Shown: positions 11,366 through 23,941 of the stretch, in pieces | Layout: the number at the start of each line of letters is the position of its first letter | Numbering within the stretch: the stretch's first letter is position 1 | DNA from: Sipunculus nudus | Taxonomy: Eukaryota > Annelida > Sipuncula > Golfingiida > Sipunculidae | Assembly (NCBI GenBank): GCA_026874595.1 | Contig: CM049310.1 | Location: forward strand, 77,431,056 to 77,495,055 | Length of the DNA stretch: 64,000 nucleotides | Reading direction: 5' to 3' | Notes under the pieces: model-generated | The model's input: only the letters and a program-made list of their open reading frames with translations | Database searches by the model: none | What the model was told of the DNA's origin: nothing | Position numbers and translations under genes: made by a program

Positions 11366-12550
11366 CTAGAATACGGGTAGTCGACAAGCGACTATGTGTA
11401 TCCGCCGAAATCAGAGTGGGACGGGTGATGTGAGGCATTGATTGAGTGGCAAGGGGAAATAGAGTGAGGTGTGTTGCATATTAGCATGGATGTCTGCAGC
11501 TGAAATGTGAATATAGGTTGCGCCACCTACCACAAATTCCAGAAAGCTGTTCAAGTTGTATACATATGCAAATTTTAGGCAGATAAGTTAAACGACTACT
11601 TGTATATGAGTGATTTTATCTGAGAGCAGACAAACAGAAGGACACTGTGCAAAAATGGTGGCAGGTGGTGCCACCAATCTTGTGTATGATTAAGAGCTAT
11701 GTGAGATCTATACACATGCAAAATTAGGGGGGATATGTCAAACGAGTCCTGAGATATAAGCCTGAATGTCTGCAGCGTCAACATAAATGTAGGTGGCGCC
11801 ACCTGCCACAAAATCGAGGAAGCTTACTAAGATGTATAAACCTGCAAAATTTTAGGCAGATATGTCAAACCACTGCTGAGATATGAGTGATTTTATCCCA
11901 CGGCAGACAAACAGAAGGACGCTGTGCAAAAATGGTTGCAGAAGTCACCACCAGTTTTGCATATGATAAAGAGCTATGTGATATCTATACACAAGCAAAA
12001 TTTTGGCCCAATCAATCAAATTGTTTCAGAGATATGAGCTTGGATGTCTGCAGCGTAAACGTGAATGTAGGTGGCGCCACCTGTCACAAAATAGAGAAAG
12101 CTATCCAGGATGTATACACATGCAAAATTCAGGTTGATAAGTCCAACTAATGCAGGGATATGAGTAATTTTATCCCAAGGCAGATGAACAGATGGATGCA
12201 GTTCAAAAATGGTTGCAGGTGGTGCTACCATTTTTAGTGTATGTTATAAAGCTATCCAAGGGCTACATTTGTGTAAAATTTTTAGCCCGATCAGTCAAAC
12301 GAGTCCAGAGATATGGGGGTTTATGTGTAAACACAGATGCACAAATGGACGCAGAGCGCAGAGGAAAGGTCAGAGGTCAAAACAAAATTGGGGCGCAGCA
12401 GTTCACATGTGACCCGAAGATAATCCTGGGTTTCGTAAAATTCCTCCCAGCGATTACGGAGGAGTTCTCTGGAAACCTACGCGGCCGCGGCGGCAGCGGC
12501 GTCAGACTGAAAACATAGTATCCGCTAAACTCTGTTTTGGCGGATACAAT
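11366..12550 (+). mobile_element. Family B Helentron-like repeat, copy 1
   Basis: Starts ATACGGGTAGTCGACAAGCG, where AGTCG-ACAAG-CGACT can form a hairpin, followed by GTATCCGCCGAAA. Ends with hairpin TATCCGC...GCGGATAC, which also inverts the 5' GTATCCGCC. The core is ~280-bp tandem units, each with CTGTGCAAAAATGGTTGCAG and most with a GGTGGCGCCACC-type palindrome. No coding capacity. Confidence 0.75.
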
Positions 12551-12909
12551 GAAGATAAAATCATTATTAGCCTTGCATACTTCTCACTATGACACTGCAT
12601 TTATGTGGCAGGGAGTGCATATAACTCTACTATCTTAAAGTATTTACAAAGTGTATAATTAGCAATTTGAGCACACTGTAGACAGAGGTCCCTGAGTGGA
12701 TCTCCAAAATGGATAGTCACAAACCCAAGGGAGAAAGGACAATTGCACTGGGCCTGCCAAAGTCTAATGAAACAGATTTAATATTTAAAAATATCTCAGC
12801 AGAGGCTTTATCTAAAACTTACATCTATGTTCTTGCAAAGTTTCTTGTAACAGCAAGTATAAAATGGCATAATAACTACAAATGATAAAATGAAAACTCT
12901 AAGCTATAC

Positions 12910-12979
12910 CTATGTCACATTCACATTGGTTGTCTCTGTTGCATCTTCCTTTTCCACTGCAGTCATTGACACAGTGAGG
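12910..12979 (-). CDS. Module 9, exon a (EGF)
   Basis: 70 nt. PHCVNDCSGKGRCNRDNQC then ECDI and the split Gly. Acceptor ttatag, donor ATAG|gtatag. Family B repeat copy 1 sits in the next intron. Confidence 0.9.
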
Positions 12980-14105
12980 CTATAAAATATAAACATTTAC
13001 CAGTAAAACATCAGCAACTTTATCATCCACTCATCAGACAACTCTTGTAAGCTTCTCATCCTACCCCTATAGATACTTTATTACATGGATGTCCTGTTAA
13101 AATAAGTAACAAATATATTTCCCAAAGATAAATTCAACCATAAAGAAAAACCATAAATCAATAGCATGATATATTTTATTCTGATTAATTATCAATACCA
13201 TATCATCACTGTGTTAGAAAAAAACAATATCTATTTCTTTTACAAATGTTAATTAAGGTTTGAATCTAGCTGCCATATATGGTCAAATATTTGAACATCA
13301 CTGGTTTGGAATTCTATTTTTTTTAATAAGTGAAATTCTAATCATTTGCTTTTAACTATATAGTAATTTTGTATCAACAAATATATGAACATTTGAAAGT
13401 TATCCAAAAGTACACTTCAAGTGAAACTCAATCTCCAGGTTTTACTTAACTGTTGATCAGTTAAAAAAAATATCAAACTTGAATTACCTTGTTTGGACGG
13501 CAGTAAGTACAATCTATCATGTATATTCGGTGGTCACTTGTCAAGTTACCAACAGCTACCTGGATCCAGTAACCATGCCAACGGCCATAGGTAAATCTGT
13601 CCAACCAGGACCTGACCGATGGGACGGTACACTCTATACTTGAGGTGGTCACTACAGCTGGACGGCTTGCTAAGTTGCTGACTACAGATGGCCAACGTCC
13701 ATTTTGTCTCTGCAACAAAGCCATTGCAAATGTCAATCTTTTATATCATATGTATCAATCTAAACATAAAATATGCCCAGTACTGCAATGGAAATAAAGA
13801 AGAATATTGTCAAATCCCATGGTGAAGCAATTTAATGAAAGAGTAACTAAAAAATATTTCTCATAAACCACTGTAATCAAACAGAAAATTTTTTTTTTTG
13901 GTTGATATGTATATGTATTTTGCCACTTCATAAAGATCTTTTCCCTTTATGTTCCTTAAGTTAACTTTTTTTGAGCAAAAACATGTGAAGAATTTAAAAC
14001 TTTCATAAGCAGGTGGTGCATGATCATGTGATTCATATGTAATCAAAATTAAAAATATATATCAAGAGGCAGCTGGGCCAGGCATAAAAACATCTGGCAG
14101 AAAAG
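12980..14105. other. Intron sequence flanking module 8 exon c
   Basis: 12980-13487 and 13710-14105 are AT-rich. Nothing recognised beyond short homopolymer runs. Confidence 0.5.
13488..13709 (-). CDS. Module 8, exon c
   Basis: 222 nt. RQNGRWPSV, IECTVPSV, FTYGRWHGYWIQVAV, a GNLTSD loop with a possible N-glycosylation site, DCTYCRPNK. Donor AAG|gtaatt. Confidence 0.92.
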
Positions 14106-14980
14106 ACAAGTGACCCAGGGGTCATGACGCTCAGCTGACCAGGAAGACATTGACAAAAGTAATTTTATCATCTGAATGTCAAATTTGAATGAAATACTTT
14201 TTCCAAACTTGACCTTTTGTATAAAATCATCCAATATTCATTGGGGTACTATGGAGCTCTGTAGCATGAAGGATATGGGTAACAGACACCTATTTTCAAG
14301 GTTTACAAGATGACTTTTCAGGGGTCTCCCAGCATGTCAAAAAATAAAATTCTAGGTCAAGTCATTATAATTTGTGCTCTGTTAACAGATGACCAAATCT
14401 TTATTCTGGGGAGTACTTCGGAGCCCCAGAGCATGAAGGATATGGGTAACAGACACCTTATTTCGGGTTTCCATGTAGACCTTTTATGGGCTTCCCTGGA
14501 GGTGAGGACAGAAGATTCTAGGTCATTATAGGTCATTATGATTTGTGCCCTGTTTACAGATGACCAAATGTTTAAGGATCACAAAAGTAGAGAAAAAAAA
14601 TCGTAAAAAATAAAAAAAAAATAGGTGGTGCCACCAATCTCCAGAAATTGATGAAACACTCCATGATCAATATCGATGCAAAGAATCATGGTGATTAATG
14701 CATTAGTTGTTCAGATACTTGAGCTTTTGTATTAAATTTTGCATTATTCTGGGGGGTACTTCAGAACCCCATAGCTCGAAGAATATAGGTCACAGTGACC
14801 TAATTTCAGGTTTACAAGGAGAATTTCCATAGACCTCCCAGGATTTCACGTAAGAAGATTCCCGGTCTAGCGGTTACAATTTGTGCCCTGTTAACAGACA
14901 GACGCCTGGATGGCCAGACGGACGACGGACAAAAGGTGATCCCTACAGCTCAGATGACTTTCAGTCAGCTGAGCTAAAAA
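14106..14980 (+). mobile_element. Family A HINE-like element, complete short form
   Basis: 5' end ACAAGTGACCCAGGGGTCAT then GACGCTCAGCTGAC; 3' end CAGATGACTTTCAGTCAGCT then GAGCTAAAAA. GCTCAGCTGAC and GTCAGCTGAGC are an 11-bp perfect inverted pair, and TGACT-TTC-AGTCA is a terminal hairpin. Contains core monomers with ...GGGGGTACTTC..GAGCCCCATAGCTC. Confidence 0.75.
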
Positions 14981-17756
14981 TTGAATATATACAGGTGGCG
15001 CCACCAGAATGCAGAAACTGATGAAACATTTCATGATCAATATCCATGCAAAGAATCATGGTAATCAATATAATAATTGTCCAGATACTTGAGCTTTTGT
15101 ATCAAATTTTCCATAATTCTGGGGGGTACTTCGGAGCCCCATAGCTCAGAGGTTATGGGTAACAGAGACCTAATTTCAAGTTTTAAGGAAACTTTTCATG
15201 GGCCTCTCAGCATGTCAAGAGAGAAGATTTTAGGTCCAGTTGTTACGATTTGTGCCATGTTAACAGATGACCGCATCTTATGAGGTCTCAAAAATAGAGA
15301 AAAAAATTCGTAAAAATAAAAAAAATACAGGTGGCGCCACCATACTGCAGAAACTGATTACACATTCCATGATCAATATCCATGCAAAGAATCATGGTGA
15401 TCACTGCAATAGTTGTTTAGATACTTGAGCTTTTGTATCAAATTGTCCATTATTCTGAGGGATACTTCAGATGACTTACAGTCAGCTGAGCTAAAAACAC
15501 TTAATGGTCAATATCCATGCAAAGAATCATGATGATCTCCGTATTAGTTGTTCAGATACTTCAGCTTTTGTATCAAATTGTCCATTATTCTGAGGGATAC
15601 TTCAGAGTCCTATAGCTTGAAGGATATGGGTAACAGAGACCTAATTTCAAGTTTCCACAGGCACCCTTCATGGGCCTCCTTGCATGACAAGAATGAAGTT
15701 TCTAGGTCCAGTTGTTGCAATTTATACCCTCTTAATAGATAACATAGGTGGCGCCACCAGTCTGCAGGAACTGATGGAACATCTCATAATCAATATGTAT
15801 GCCAAAAATCATGACCATCAGTGATGTAGTTATTGAGATATTGAAGTTTTTGTATGAAATTTTTGACTACTCTGGGGGGGTACTTTGGGGCCCCATAGCT
15901 CGAAGGATATGGGTAACAGAGACCTAATTTCTGGTTTCCATGGAGACTTTTCATAGGTCTTCTAGTGTGTTGAGAATGAAGATTCTAGGTCCAGTCGTTA
16001 CTATTTGTGCCATGCTAACAGATGACAGCATCCTTAAAGGTCTCAAAAATAGAGGAAAAAATCGTAAAAAATCGAACGATACAGGTGGCGCCACCAGTCT
16101 GCAGGAACAGATGACACATCTCATGATCAATAGTTATGCCACAAATCATGACCATCATTCAAGTAGTTAATGAGATATTGAAGTTTTTGTATGAAATTTT
16201 TTTTCTTTTCTTTGGGGTACTTTAGGGCTCCATAGCTCGAAGAATATGGGTAACAGAGACCTAATTTTGGTTTCCATGGAGACTTTTCATAGGTCTCTCA
16301 GTGTGTCGAGAATGAAGATTCTAAGTCCAGTCGTTATGATTTGTGCCACGTTAACAGTTGACAGCATCCTTAAAGGTCTCAAAAATACAGGAAAAAATCG
16401 TAAAAAATCAAACAATACAGGTGGCGCCACAAGTCTGCAGGAACTGATGGAACATTTCATAATCAATATGTATGCCAAAAATCATGACCATCAGTGATGT
16501 AGTTATTGAGATATTGAAGTTTTTGTATGAAATTTTTGACTACTCGGGGAGGGGGGGGGGGGTACTTTGGGGCCCCATAGCTCGAAGGATATGGTTAACA
16601 GAGACCTAATTTCTGGTTTCCAAGGATATTTTTCATGGACCTCTCAGTGTGTCAAGAATGAAGATTCGTAAAAATATAAAATATCAAATTCGTAAAAAAT
16701 CGAACAATAAAGGTGGCACCACCAGTCTGCAGGAAGTGATGACACATCTCATGATCAATAGTTATGCCACAAATCATGACCATTAGTCAAGTAGTTAATG
16801 AGATATTGAAGTTTTTGAATGAAATTTTTTACTTTTCTTGGGGGTACTTTGGGGCTCCATAGCTCAAAGAATATGGGTAACAGAGACCTAATTTCTGGTT
16901 TCCATGGAGACTTTTCATAGGTCTCTCAGTGTCTCAAGAATGAAGATTCTAGGTCCAGTCTTTACGATTTGTGCCTTGTTAACAGATGTTTACATTTTGA
17001 AAGGTCTCAAAAATAGAGAAAAAAATTCTTAAAAAATTGAACGATACAGGTGGCGCCACCAGTCTGCAGGAAGTGATGGAACATCTCATGATCAATATGT
17101 ATGACAAAAATCATGACCATCAGTCAAGTATTTAATGAGATATTGAAGTTTTTGTTTGAAATTTTTTACTTTTCTGGGGGTTAGTTTGGGGCCCCATAGC
17201 TGGAAGGATATGGGTAACAGAGACCTTATTTCCGGTTTCCATGGAGACTTGTCATAGGTCTCTCAGTGTGTCGAGAATGAAGATTCTAAGTCCAGTCATT
17301 ACGATTTGTGCCTTGTTAACAGATGTTCACATTTTTAAAGGTCTCAAAAATAGCGAAAAAAATTCGTAAAAAAACGAAAAAAATACAGGTGGCGCCACCA
17401 GTCTTCAGGAACTGATGGAACCTCTCATGATCAATATGTATGCCAAAAATCATGACCATCAGTCAAGTAGTTAATGAGATATTGAAGTTTTTGTATGAAA
17501 TTTGGACTTTTCTGGGGGGTACTTTGGGGCCCCATAGCTCGAAGGATATGGGTAACAGAGACCTAATTTCTGGTTTCCAAGGAGATTTTTCATGGACCTC
17601 CCAGGATGTCAAGTAAGAAGATTCCAGTTCTAGGGGTTACGATTTGTGCCTGGTTAACCGACAGACGGACAGACAGACGGACAGACAGACAGACGGACAA
17701 CGGACAAAAAGTAATCGCTATAGCTCAGATGACTTTCAGTCAGCTGAGCTAATAAA
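14981..17756 (+). repeat. Family A ~337-bp tandem array
   Basis: GGTGGCGCCACC-type boxes at about 14993, 15330, 15746, 16084, 16419, 16712, 17049 and 17389 give a monomer of about 337 bp, with one longer and one shorter unit. Each monomer carries CAGTCTGCAGGAA, TGATCAATATGTATGCC and TTTGGGGCCCCATAGCTCGAA-like text. Element 3' ends occur at 15496 and 17756, so the array is a chain of fused copies. ACGG/ACAG units lie at 17660-17703. Confidence 0.85.
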
Positions 17757-17817
17757 ACCATATAAAATAAGACTTTCTGACAAATTAGTTTCAATTAATC
17801 CTGCTGCTTGTACCCAC

Positions 17818-17993
17818 CTTAACATAAGCTACCATGCAGGTCAATGGGGTACTCCTGATAAAATTAGTGACTTCAAGTTTTATGGAGGTTTCACACTGTT
17901 TTTGTAAACTGTCCACTGTGCACATAGGAGTCACAAATCTCACAATGACGGGAGGTTGATTTGTCACCACAGAGCAGTCTTCTCCACCATACC
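17818..17993 (-). CDS. Module 8, exon b
   Basis: 176 nt. GYGGEDC, NQPPVIVRF, C-x9-C with Glu in place of the usual Pro after the second Cys, EVTNF, TCMVAYVK. A family A repeat ends 62 bp beyond the donor. Confidence 0.92.
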
Positions 17994-18813
17994 CTTTAAT
18001 TAACATAATGACAATTATCATCCGATATTATGACTGTGTAACAACATTAAGCAATGTTTTTTTCTACAAAGAATCAGGTAAAAACAAGTTAGGCTTGAGG
18101 GATAAGACATATTATTCTAAACAACTATGTTTATCAACCTAAATGTCTTCAATAATATAAATCATTAAAATAATGAGCTGCATTAGGACAAGCCTAAATA
18201 GTTTACTAACGATGTGCTTCTGAATTTTATATGGCAAAGTGGTAGATTGCTGGTCTAATCACAGGGCAGTGACTGCTGAGCAACTTGGAATTTGTGTAGG
18301 ACTATACCATTTTGACTGCTAGCTAGTGTATCATTGATGAAATATTTCCATTATCCTACAACTGCTCATAATTAAAACAGTGTTAAAGCATTGGTTTATT
18401 ATTCTATGTATGGATATTGCTATAGTGCCATCAACCATAGCACTTTCAAGTTAAAATTTGGGATATATTAAGCTTTTGCTAAAAAGGCTATCAATTAAGT
18501 CATGTTTTCCTGAAGAAAAAAGAATATGTCAAGAAAAAATATTCACTGACAGTTTTTCAGACAATATATAATTCAATATTCAAAGGAATTATACCAAAAA
18601 TAAGTGCTAACAAAATGGTTGGACTAATGAGTTTTAACATAGACAACACTATGTAAATTATATATACAAATGAGGATAATGTAGATGAAGTCAAAGTATT
18701 CAGTTGTACGATGTACATAAAGAGTTAGACAATATTAAAGAGCACTGCATAGATATGGTTCAAACCAGACTAGTTGTTCAAGGACATTCCTTTAATTTAG
18801 TCAACCAACTCAC

Positions 18814-18883
18814 CTTCTACACATTCACACATGTTGTTCCTGTTACATTTCCCATGTCCCCTGCAGTCATTCTTACAGGTAGG
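18814..18883 (-). CDS. Module 8, exon a (EGF)
   Basis: 70 nt. PTCKNDCRGHGKCNRNNMC then ECVE and the split Gly. The Ser after the second cysteine is Arg. Acceptor cttatag, donor GAAG|gtgagt. Confidence 0.9.
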
Positions 18884-19253
18884 CTATAAGATAAGATGAA
18901 GCAAAACAAATTAATAAGCACTGAACAGGTAAACATGTTAATAAAATAAATCAGGAATACATGAACACATGATAATCACATAAGTAACTTGAACAAACTA
19001 AATACCAAACATCAAAACTTACAATATCGAAAGGAAAATATCCATAATTAGACACAGAATAATTCAAGAAAATCAATGGACAAAATTCATAATAATTTAT
19101 GTATCTCACAATATCATCATTTCTGCAATATCAAACATTGGAATGGCCTCTAAATTATTGCACATTACTATTTTATCTTTGTTTCATCTAGCTTGTAAAT
19201 TGATTTGAAGACAAATCACTTTGATATCAAAATATTAAAAAAAATATGCATAC

Positions 19254-19475
19254 CTTTGTTGGAGGGCAGTATGAGCAGTCAATTTCAAAAACCTTCCCTG
19301 AGCTTGTCTGTCCATCTACCTGAATCTGGATCCAGTGACCATGCCAACGGCCCCAGGTAAACTCGTTATACCATGTGCTAATGGCTGGCACTGGGCATTC
19401 CACACCTGAACCAGACACCACTCCTGCGTATCGTTTGGTTTCTGTGACTGAGGTAGGCCACTTCCCTTCTTCTTT
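19254..19475 (-). CDS. Module 7, exon c
   Basis: 222 nt. KEEGKWPTS, GVECPVPAI, WYNEFTWGRWHGHWIQIQV (His for Tyr in HGYW), DCSYCPPTK. Donor AAG|gtatgc. Confidence 0.92.
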
Positions 19476-19991
19476 CTGAAAGTGTTGAAGAGAGATGCTG
19501 GTACAAATGTGTGTATGCATGTGTGTCAAATGTACATGATTGAAAAATCTGTACAAATTACTAGTTTTCTTGTCAATCAAAATATTTTTGCTGTCCAATA
19601 ATTACATTACTTCTATTGTTCTCTGCTTAAAAAAATAATTTATCAACAAATCTACAATTTCTTAATTAATATATGACATTCATTTTGGCATATATTATGA
19701 TTCTCTTATCTTTACCTTCTTTCAATTTCCAAAAGGTAATTAATCTGAGCAACAGTGGTGATTTTTTAATTTAGAAATGATCTATTAAACATACAGACAA
19801 TTAAGTTTGTTCACAAAGGCAGAAATTAAAATCCTAAGACTCTTTAACCCCTCCAGTCATGTTGGGTGGTCCTGTTACATTAAGATAAGAAAGTAATCTT
19901 TATACCAGATTGATTAAGTTTTGGTAATCAAACATGGATTTTACTGTATTAAAATCATATGCATAATGACCATTACTTTGAACATACTTAC

Positions 19992-20167
19992 CCTTACATA
20001 CTTTACCAAACAGGAGACAGTAGAGGTTTGGACAAAGTTACTGGCTTGGAACTTGATTTTGGTGGGGCACTCAGAGCTCAGGCTGGATAGAGTGCATGTT
20101 CCAGTGATAAAACGATCAATTGTTGGAGGCTTACCAGAGATTACAGAGCAGTCTGGACCGCGATATC
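19992..20167 (-). CDS. Module 7, exon b
   Basis: 176 nt. GYRGPDC, GKPPTIDRFI, C-x9-C, QASNF, SCLVKYVR. The last codon is AGG (Arg), not Lys; donor AGG|gtaagt. Confidence 0.92.
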
Positions 20168-20495
20168 CTGTCAAACAAGTACACAGCACTTCATCATCAG
20201 CTAATCTGACTCAGTACAATTTTACAGCTCAATTACATACAGAAGGCTCTTAAATTTACTACAGTGCCAATGATATCAACATTTTCCCATTTAATGCAAG
20301 GATCTCATTAAGGAAATACACACAGGTATATTCATAATAAGAATTATGATGAGCATATTAACAAATGAATTGAGGCAGTCAAAAATTCAGCTGCTTTGAG
20401 TTACAGTTTTTAAATGTATCTATCTATCATCATTCTCTTTATAAAATACATAAATATATTTAGTGGAGGAAAAATGATAGTAAAAAGGGCTGTAC

Positions 20496-20565
20496 CTTGC
20501 TGACATTCACACACACTGTTTCTGTTACATCTTCCATGACCGCTACAGTCACGCTGACACTGTGG
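20496..20565 (-). CDS. Module 7, exon a (EGF)
   Basis: 70 nt. PQCQRDCSGHGRCNRNSVC then ECQQ and the split Gly. Acceptor tttcag, donor CAAG|gtacag. Confidence 0.9.
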
Positions 20566-20861
20566 CTGAAAGAAAAGTATGATACAGGCTGTCAATATAA
20601 CATGCAAATTAAGCCAATAAACACAGGCTACTGAATAATATTACAACTGTATAGACTAATGATTGTCCATAATTTTAAAATTTCAACGAATATTTGTTTG
20701 TGGCTCACACATAATTACAAATTAAGACAGAATCAAATTCAGACTATATGAAAAGAAATACTTCCACTTATTAACTTGGATTTTCAAAGCATTAATTACT
20801 GATGTCAGTGTTTAACATTTCAGAACGTGAAAAAAAATTGTCAATGTTAAGAATGTCCTTC

Positions 20862-21281
20862 TTTTTTAATTTTTTGGGGTAGAGGTAACTGCCTCCATCT
20901 TTTAATGCAGACTAATCTAATCCTTAATCTGAGTATCTACATCTGCTGAGTTCAATTTCAGTTTGGGAGTATGTGACAGAGTTGGAGCACTCATTTCCTG
21001 TCATTTTATTTTTATCCTGGTGTTACCCAGGCCCTGTGTCTACTGCTCCTGTGGATCCTTGGTTTTTAATCAACCCTAATGTTAGGTCATATAACACTGA
21101 GGAAACCCCCAAAAGGCACACTCATTTGTTCGTGATGCATGGCTAAGGGGAACAGCCTTCCCATTGAGCATGCAGAGGGCTCAACTTGGGTAGGGGCTGG
21201 CATTTAAAAATCTCACTGAGATTTGAACTCGTGACCTCCTGGCCTAGAGTCCTGTGCTCTACCCCTGGACCACAGAAGCCA
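20862..21281 (-). mobile_element. tRNA-derived SINE-like element
   Basis: On the minus strand from 21281: a tRNA-like head with box A TGGTCCAGGGGTAGAGC and box B GAGTTCAAATCTC, then a body of about 330 bp, ending in an A-rich CCCAAAAAATTAAAAAAG stretch. The head does not fold as a clean tRNA (poor acceptor pairing). The right boundary is better defined than the left. Confidence 0.6.
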
Positions 21282-21316
21282 GTGTGTTAAAAATATAATT
21301 TTAACCTGCAATCTAC

Positions 21317-21538
21317 CTTTTGCTCTGGGCAGTATGAACAATCCATTCTGTACACTGCCTTTTCACTGGTTAAGCTCTCTGACTGAATCTGAATCCAGTA
21401 ACCATGCCAACGACCCCAGGTAAACCTGTCAAGCCAGGAAGCGGTTACAGGTACGGGACATTCCACTCCGCTGCTGGTGACTCTGCCAGGTGAGGTGATG
21501 GTCTCAGTTTCCCCACTGGACCAGCTGCCTCCGATCAT
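21317..21538 (-). CDS. Module 6, exon c
   Basis: 222 nt. MIGGSWSSG, GVECPVPVT, SWLDRFTWGRWHGYWIQI, DCSYCPEQK. The GRVTSSGVEC and LTSEK segments match module 5 exon c almost exactly. A tRNA-derived SINE-like element lies in the next intron. Confidence 0.92.
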
Positions 21539-22833
21539 CTGAAGAAGAAAAATATACAAAGCATTTACTCAAGCTTAGACATGAATATTTAATCAACATA
21601 ACCATCTGATACATAAGTAAAAACCCCATTACAGCAAATATTAAGCCTACACAGACTGAACCCTCTTCCTTATTTACCAATGAAAACTGGAATATTATTC
21701 ATGGATATAGGCAGCTTGTTTTGACAGGTATCTTTAAAAAATTCTGAGTATGAACCACAAGCTCAATTCCACCCCTTGTTCAATTAAATAAGTATTGACA
21801 AAATACTTTGTTTCTAGCTTTGCTTAATAGTTCTGTAATAACTGATATATCTGGTAAAGGAAAATTTCTGCATTGCAAAAAAACTGCAATAAAAATGAAA
21901 CATTTAGGTGACAGAATCTTCCAGATGTAGTTTTTTTATGAGGTGCATGACTCAGTAACATCATATGAGATAGACATTCATTATTGTATAAAGAAATCTT
22001 AATCATTTCATCATAACAATCAATATGATAAAACTATATGAAAGGTTCTGATGTAAGATAACCAACCTTGACATATGTGACCAAGCATGTGACTGGTTCT
22101 GTTGTAATAAAATTGGTGACTTTCATCTGTATAACAGAAGGGCAATGTGTGTCTGCACTGATTATATCACACACTTCTGTCTCAATCTGTTTAATAACAG
22201 GGGGCTGGCCTTCCACCACTGAACAATCAGGCCCACGATAACCTGAGCAGAAAGGATAAGATATTTAGTAGGTTTAAAATACAGACAAATAAGAAAGAGT
22301 GAAAATACAGTTAAAAACAACAAACGCAACAAATTGTTCAAATTACAGGTCGGTATATTGCTGTATTTATATGACTAAAATTATAATACATACCTCACAT
22401 ATTATCATATAAAACTGTTCTGTTAATAAATATATATATAAATAAAATTAAGGGAAGCTGATATGGACTTATTACGAAATCTTAACAGAAATGCCGAAGA
22501 TACAACATCATTAAATAATCAAATAGTTGTTGAATTTCATATCAAAATAAGTTGTGAAAAAATATGGTGGAGGAATATTTGAAAAGCTTTGAAAACAAGA
22601 ACATGTTCATGGGGACTATAACCATCAGACCACACTCAAACCAAAATTTCCAACTTTCAAACTTACCCATGGTTCCACTCACAGAGTGCTGATAATGAAC
22701 ACCCCACTCTACAACTATCATTATATCTTCTTGACAACATAAACTGACTGGGCATATAAAATTTGTGCAAACCAGGCCTGGTATCATATATTCTATAGCA
22801 GAAAGCAAGACAATATTAATGGATAAAACTGAC
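21539..22833. other. Introns around module 6 exon b
   Basis: 21539-22066 and 22243-22833: AT-rich; nothing recognised. Confidence 0.5.
22067..22242 (-). CDS. Module 6, exon b
   Basis: 176 nt. GYRGPDC, GQPPVIKQIE, C-x9-C, KVTNF, TCLVTYVK. Donor AAG|gttggt. Confidence 0.92.
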
Positions 22834-22903
22834 CTTCTTCACATTCACACTTGTTGTCCCTGTTACATCTTCCTCTGTCACTGCAGTCTTTCAGGCATCT
22901 TGG
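22834..22903 (-). CDS. Module 6, exon a (EGF)
   Basis: 70 nt. PRCLKDCSDRGRCNRDNKC then ECEE and the split Gly. Acceptor gttacag, donor GAAG|gtcagt. Confidence 0.9.
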
Positions 22904-23450
22904 CTGTAACAGAACATGTGTATAGTGTAGCTGAACACTTCAGAGTATCATAAGTGAAAATCTGTTGGGTGTAAGTTTTGTGACAGTTGTAATTTCAACA
23001 TGCATGTACTGTTGGTTTTCTTGGCTGCTGAATAAATGTTGTGTTTCATATGGGTTTATTACCTGAAATAAAAATATCTTATCTTAAAAGTGTCTTGTCA
23101 GAGTTCCAGGCTGCAAAAAAGACAAAAACTTTGTGGCAGGGATGGGACTCAATTACATTGAACTTATTTAACATTATTTTCCAAAGAAATGTTTGAAAAA
23201 AATAAACTGACAATAGGAAATTAACAGCATATTATTTACTGTAGAATTTACTGTTATAACTTCAAAATGTGGTGCAATAATACACTATATGTATAAACAT
23301 GTATTCTGAACAGGCAAAGTGCTTTCCCATCATAGAATCACCTCATAAACAGGACTAATCTGCTCTGTCAAGCACATTCTGAGGTCCTGAGGCTTGACTG
23401 CAGTCCAACAAGAGCCTCTCTCTAAAGTTGACAAATACAAATATTACATT

Positions 23451-23620
23451 TGGAAATTAAATTTGTAAGGTGCCTAGTGATACAACCCCATGATTATCCC
23501 CCCCTCCCTCTCGATGATGGCGACCCTTTTGATTTGGAAATTAAATTTGTAAGGCAGCTGGTGATAAAGCCCTGTGATTATATATATGTAACCTCTGTTC
23601 CCCATGATGGTGATCCTTTA
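23451..23620. repeat. Two tandem ~84-bp units
   Basis: TTGGAAATTAAATTTGTAAGG begins at 23450 and recurs at 23534. Each is followed by ATGATGG-GA-CCTTT near its end. Lies in the module 5c-6a intron. Confidence 0.8.
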
Positions 23621-23719
23621 TAACAGGAATAACTGTACTTACAAATATCATAGGTTTAACATTTCCACACAGGATGCACAGAACACACCTGAAGGAGGGA
23701 ATGAAATACAACATTGTAC

Positions 23720-23941
23720 CTGTTCATGTGGGCAATAACTGCAGTCCATTTTGTACACCATCTTCTCACTAGTTAAACCACTGGAGCGGATCTGGATCCA
23801 GTAGCCATGCCAACGACCCCACGTGAACCTGTCCAGCCAAGAGGAGACAGCAGGAACAACACACTCTACACCAGAACTGGTCACCCTGGCTGAAGTAGTT
23901 ATGAACTCAGTAGAGGGTGATAGCCAGTCTTCCCCCATACC
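23720..23941 (-). CDS. Module 5, exon c
   Basis: 222 nt. GMGEDWLSP at the start (no Pro directly after Trp), GVECVVPAV, SWLDRFTWGRWHGYWIQI, DCSYCPHEQ. Strikingly close to module 6 exon c in its second half. Confidence 0.92.

Larger units (their letters stand above)
17994..20495. other. Introns around modules 7 and 8
   Basis: 17994-18813, 18884-19253, 19476-19991 and 20168-20495 hold AT-rich sequence without recognisable repeats or RNAs. Confidence 0.5.

Noticed and set aside
16246-16497. Recurring ~80-codon frames in the 337-bp arrays (e.g. 15940-16170, 32729-32971)
   Set aside because: The monomer length is not a multiple of three, frames break between copies and substitutions do not respect codons.
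21207-21281. A functional tRNA gene on the minus strand
   Set aside because: A and B boxes are present but acceptor and T stems do not pair; better explained as a SINE head.
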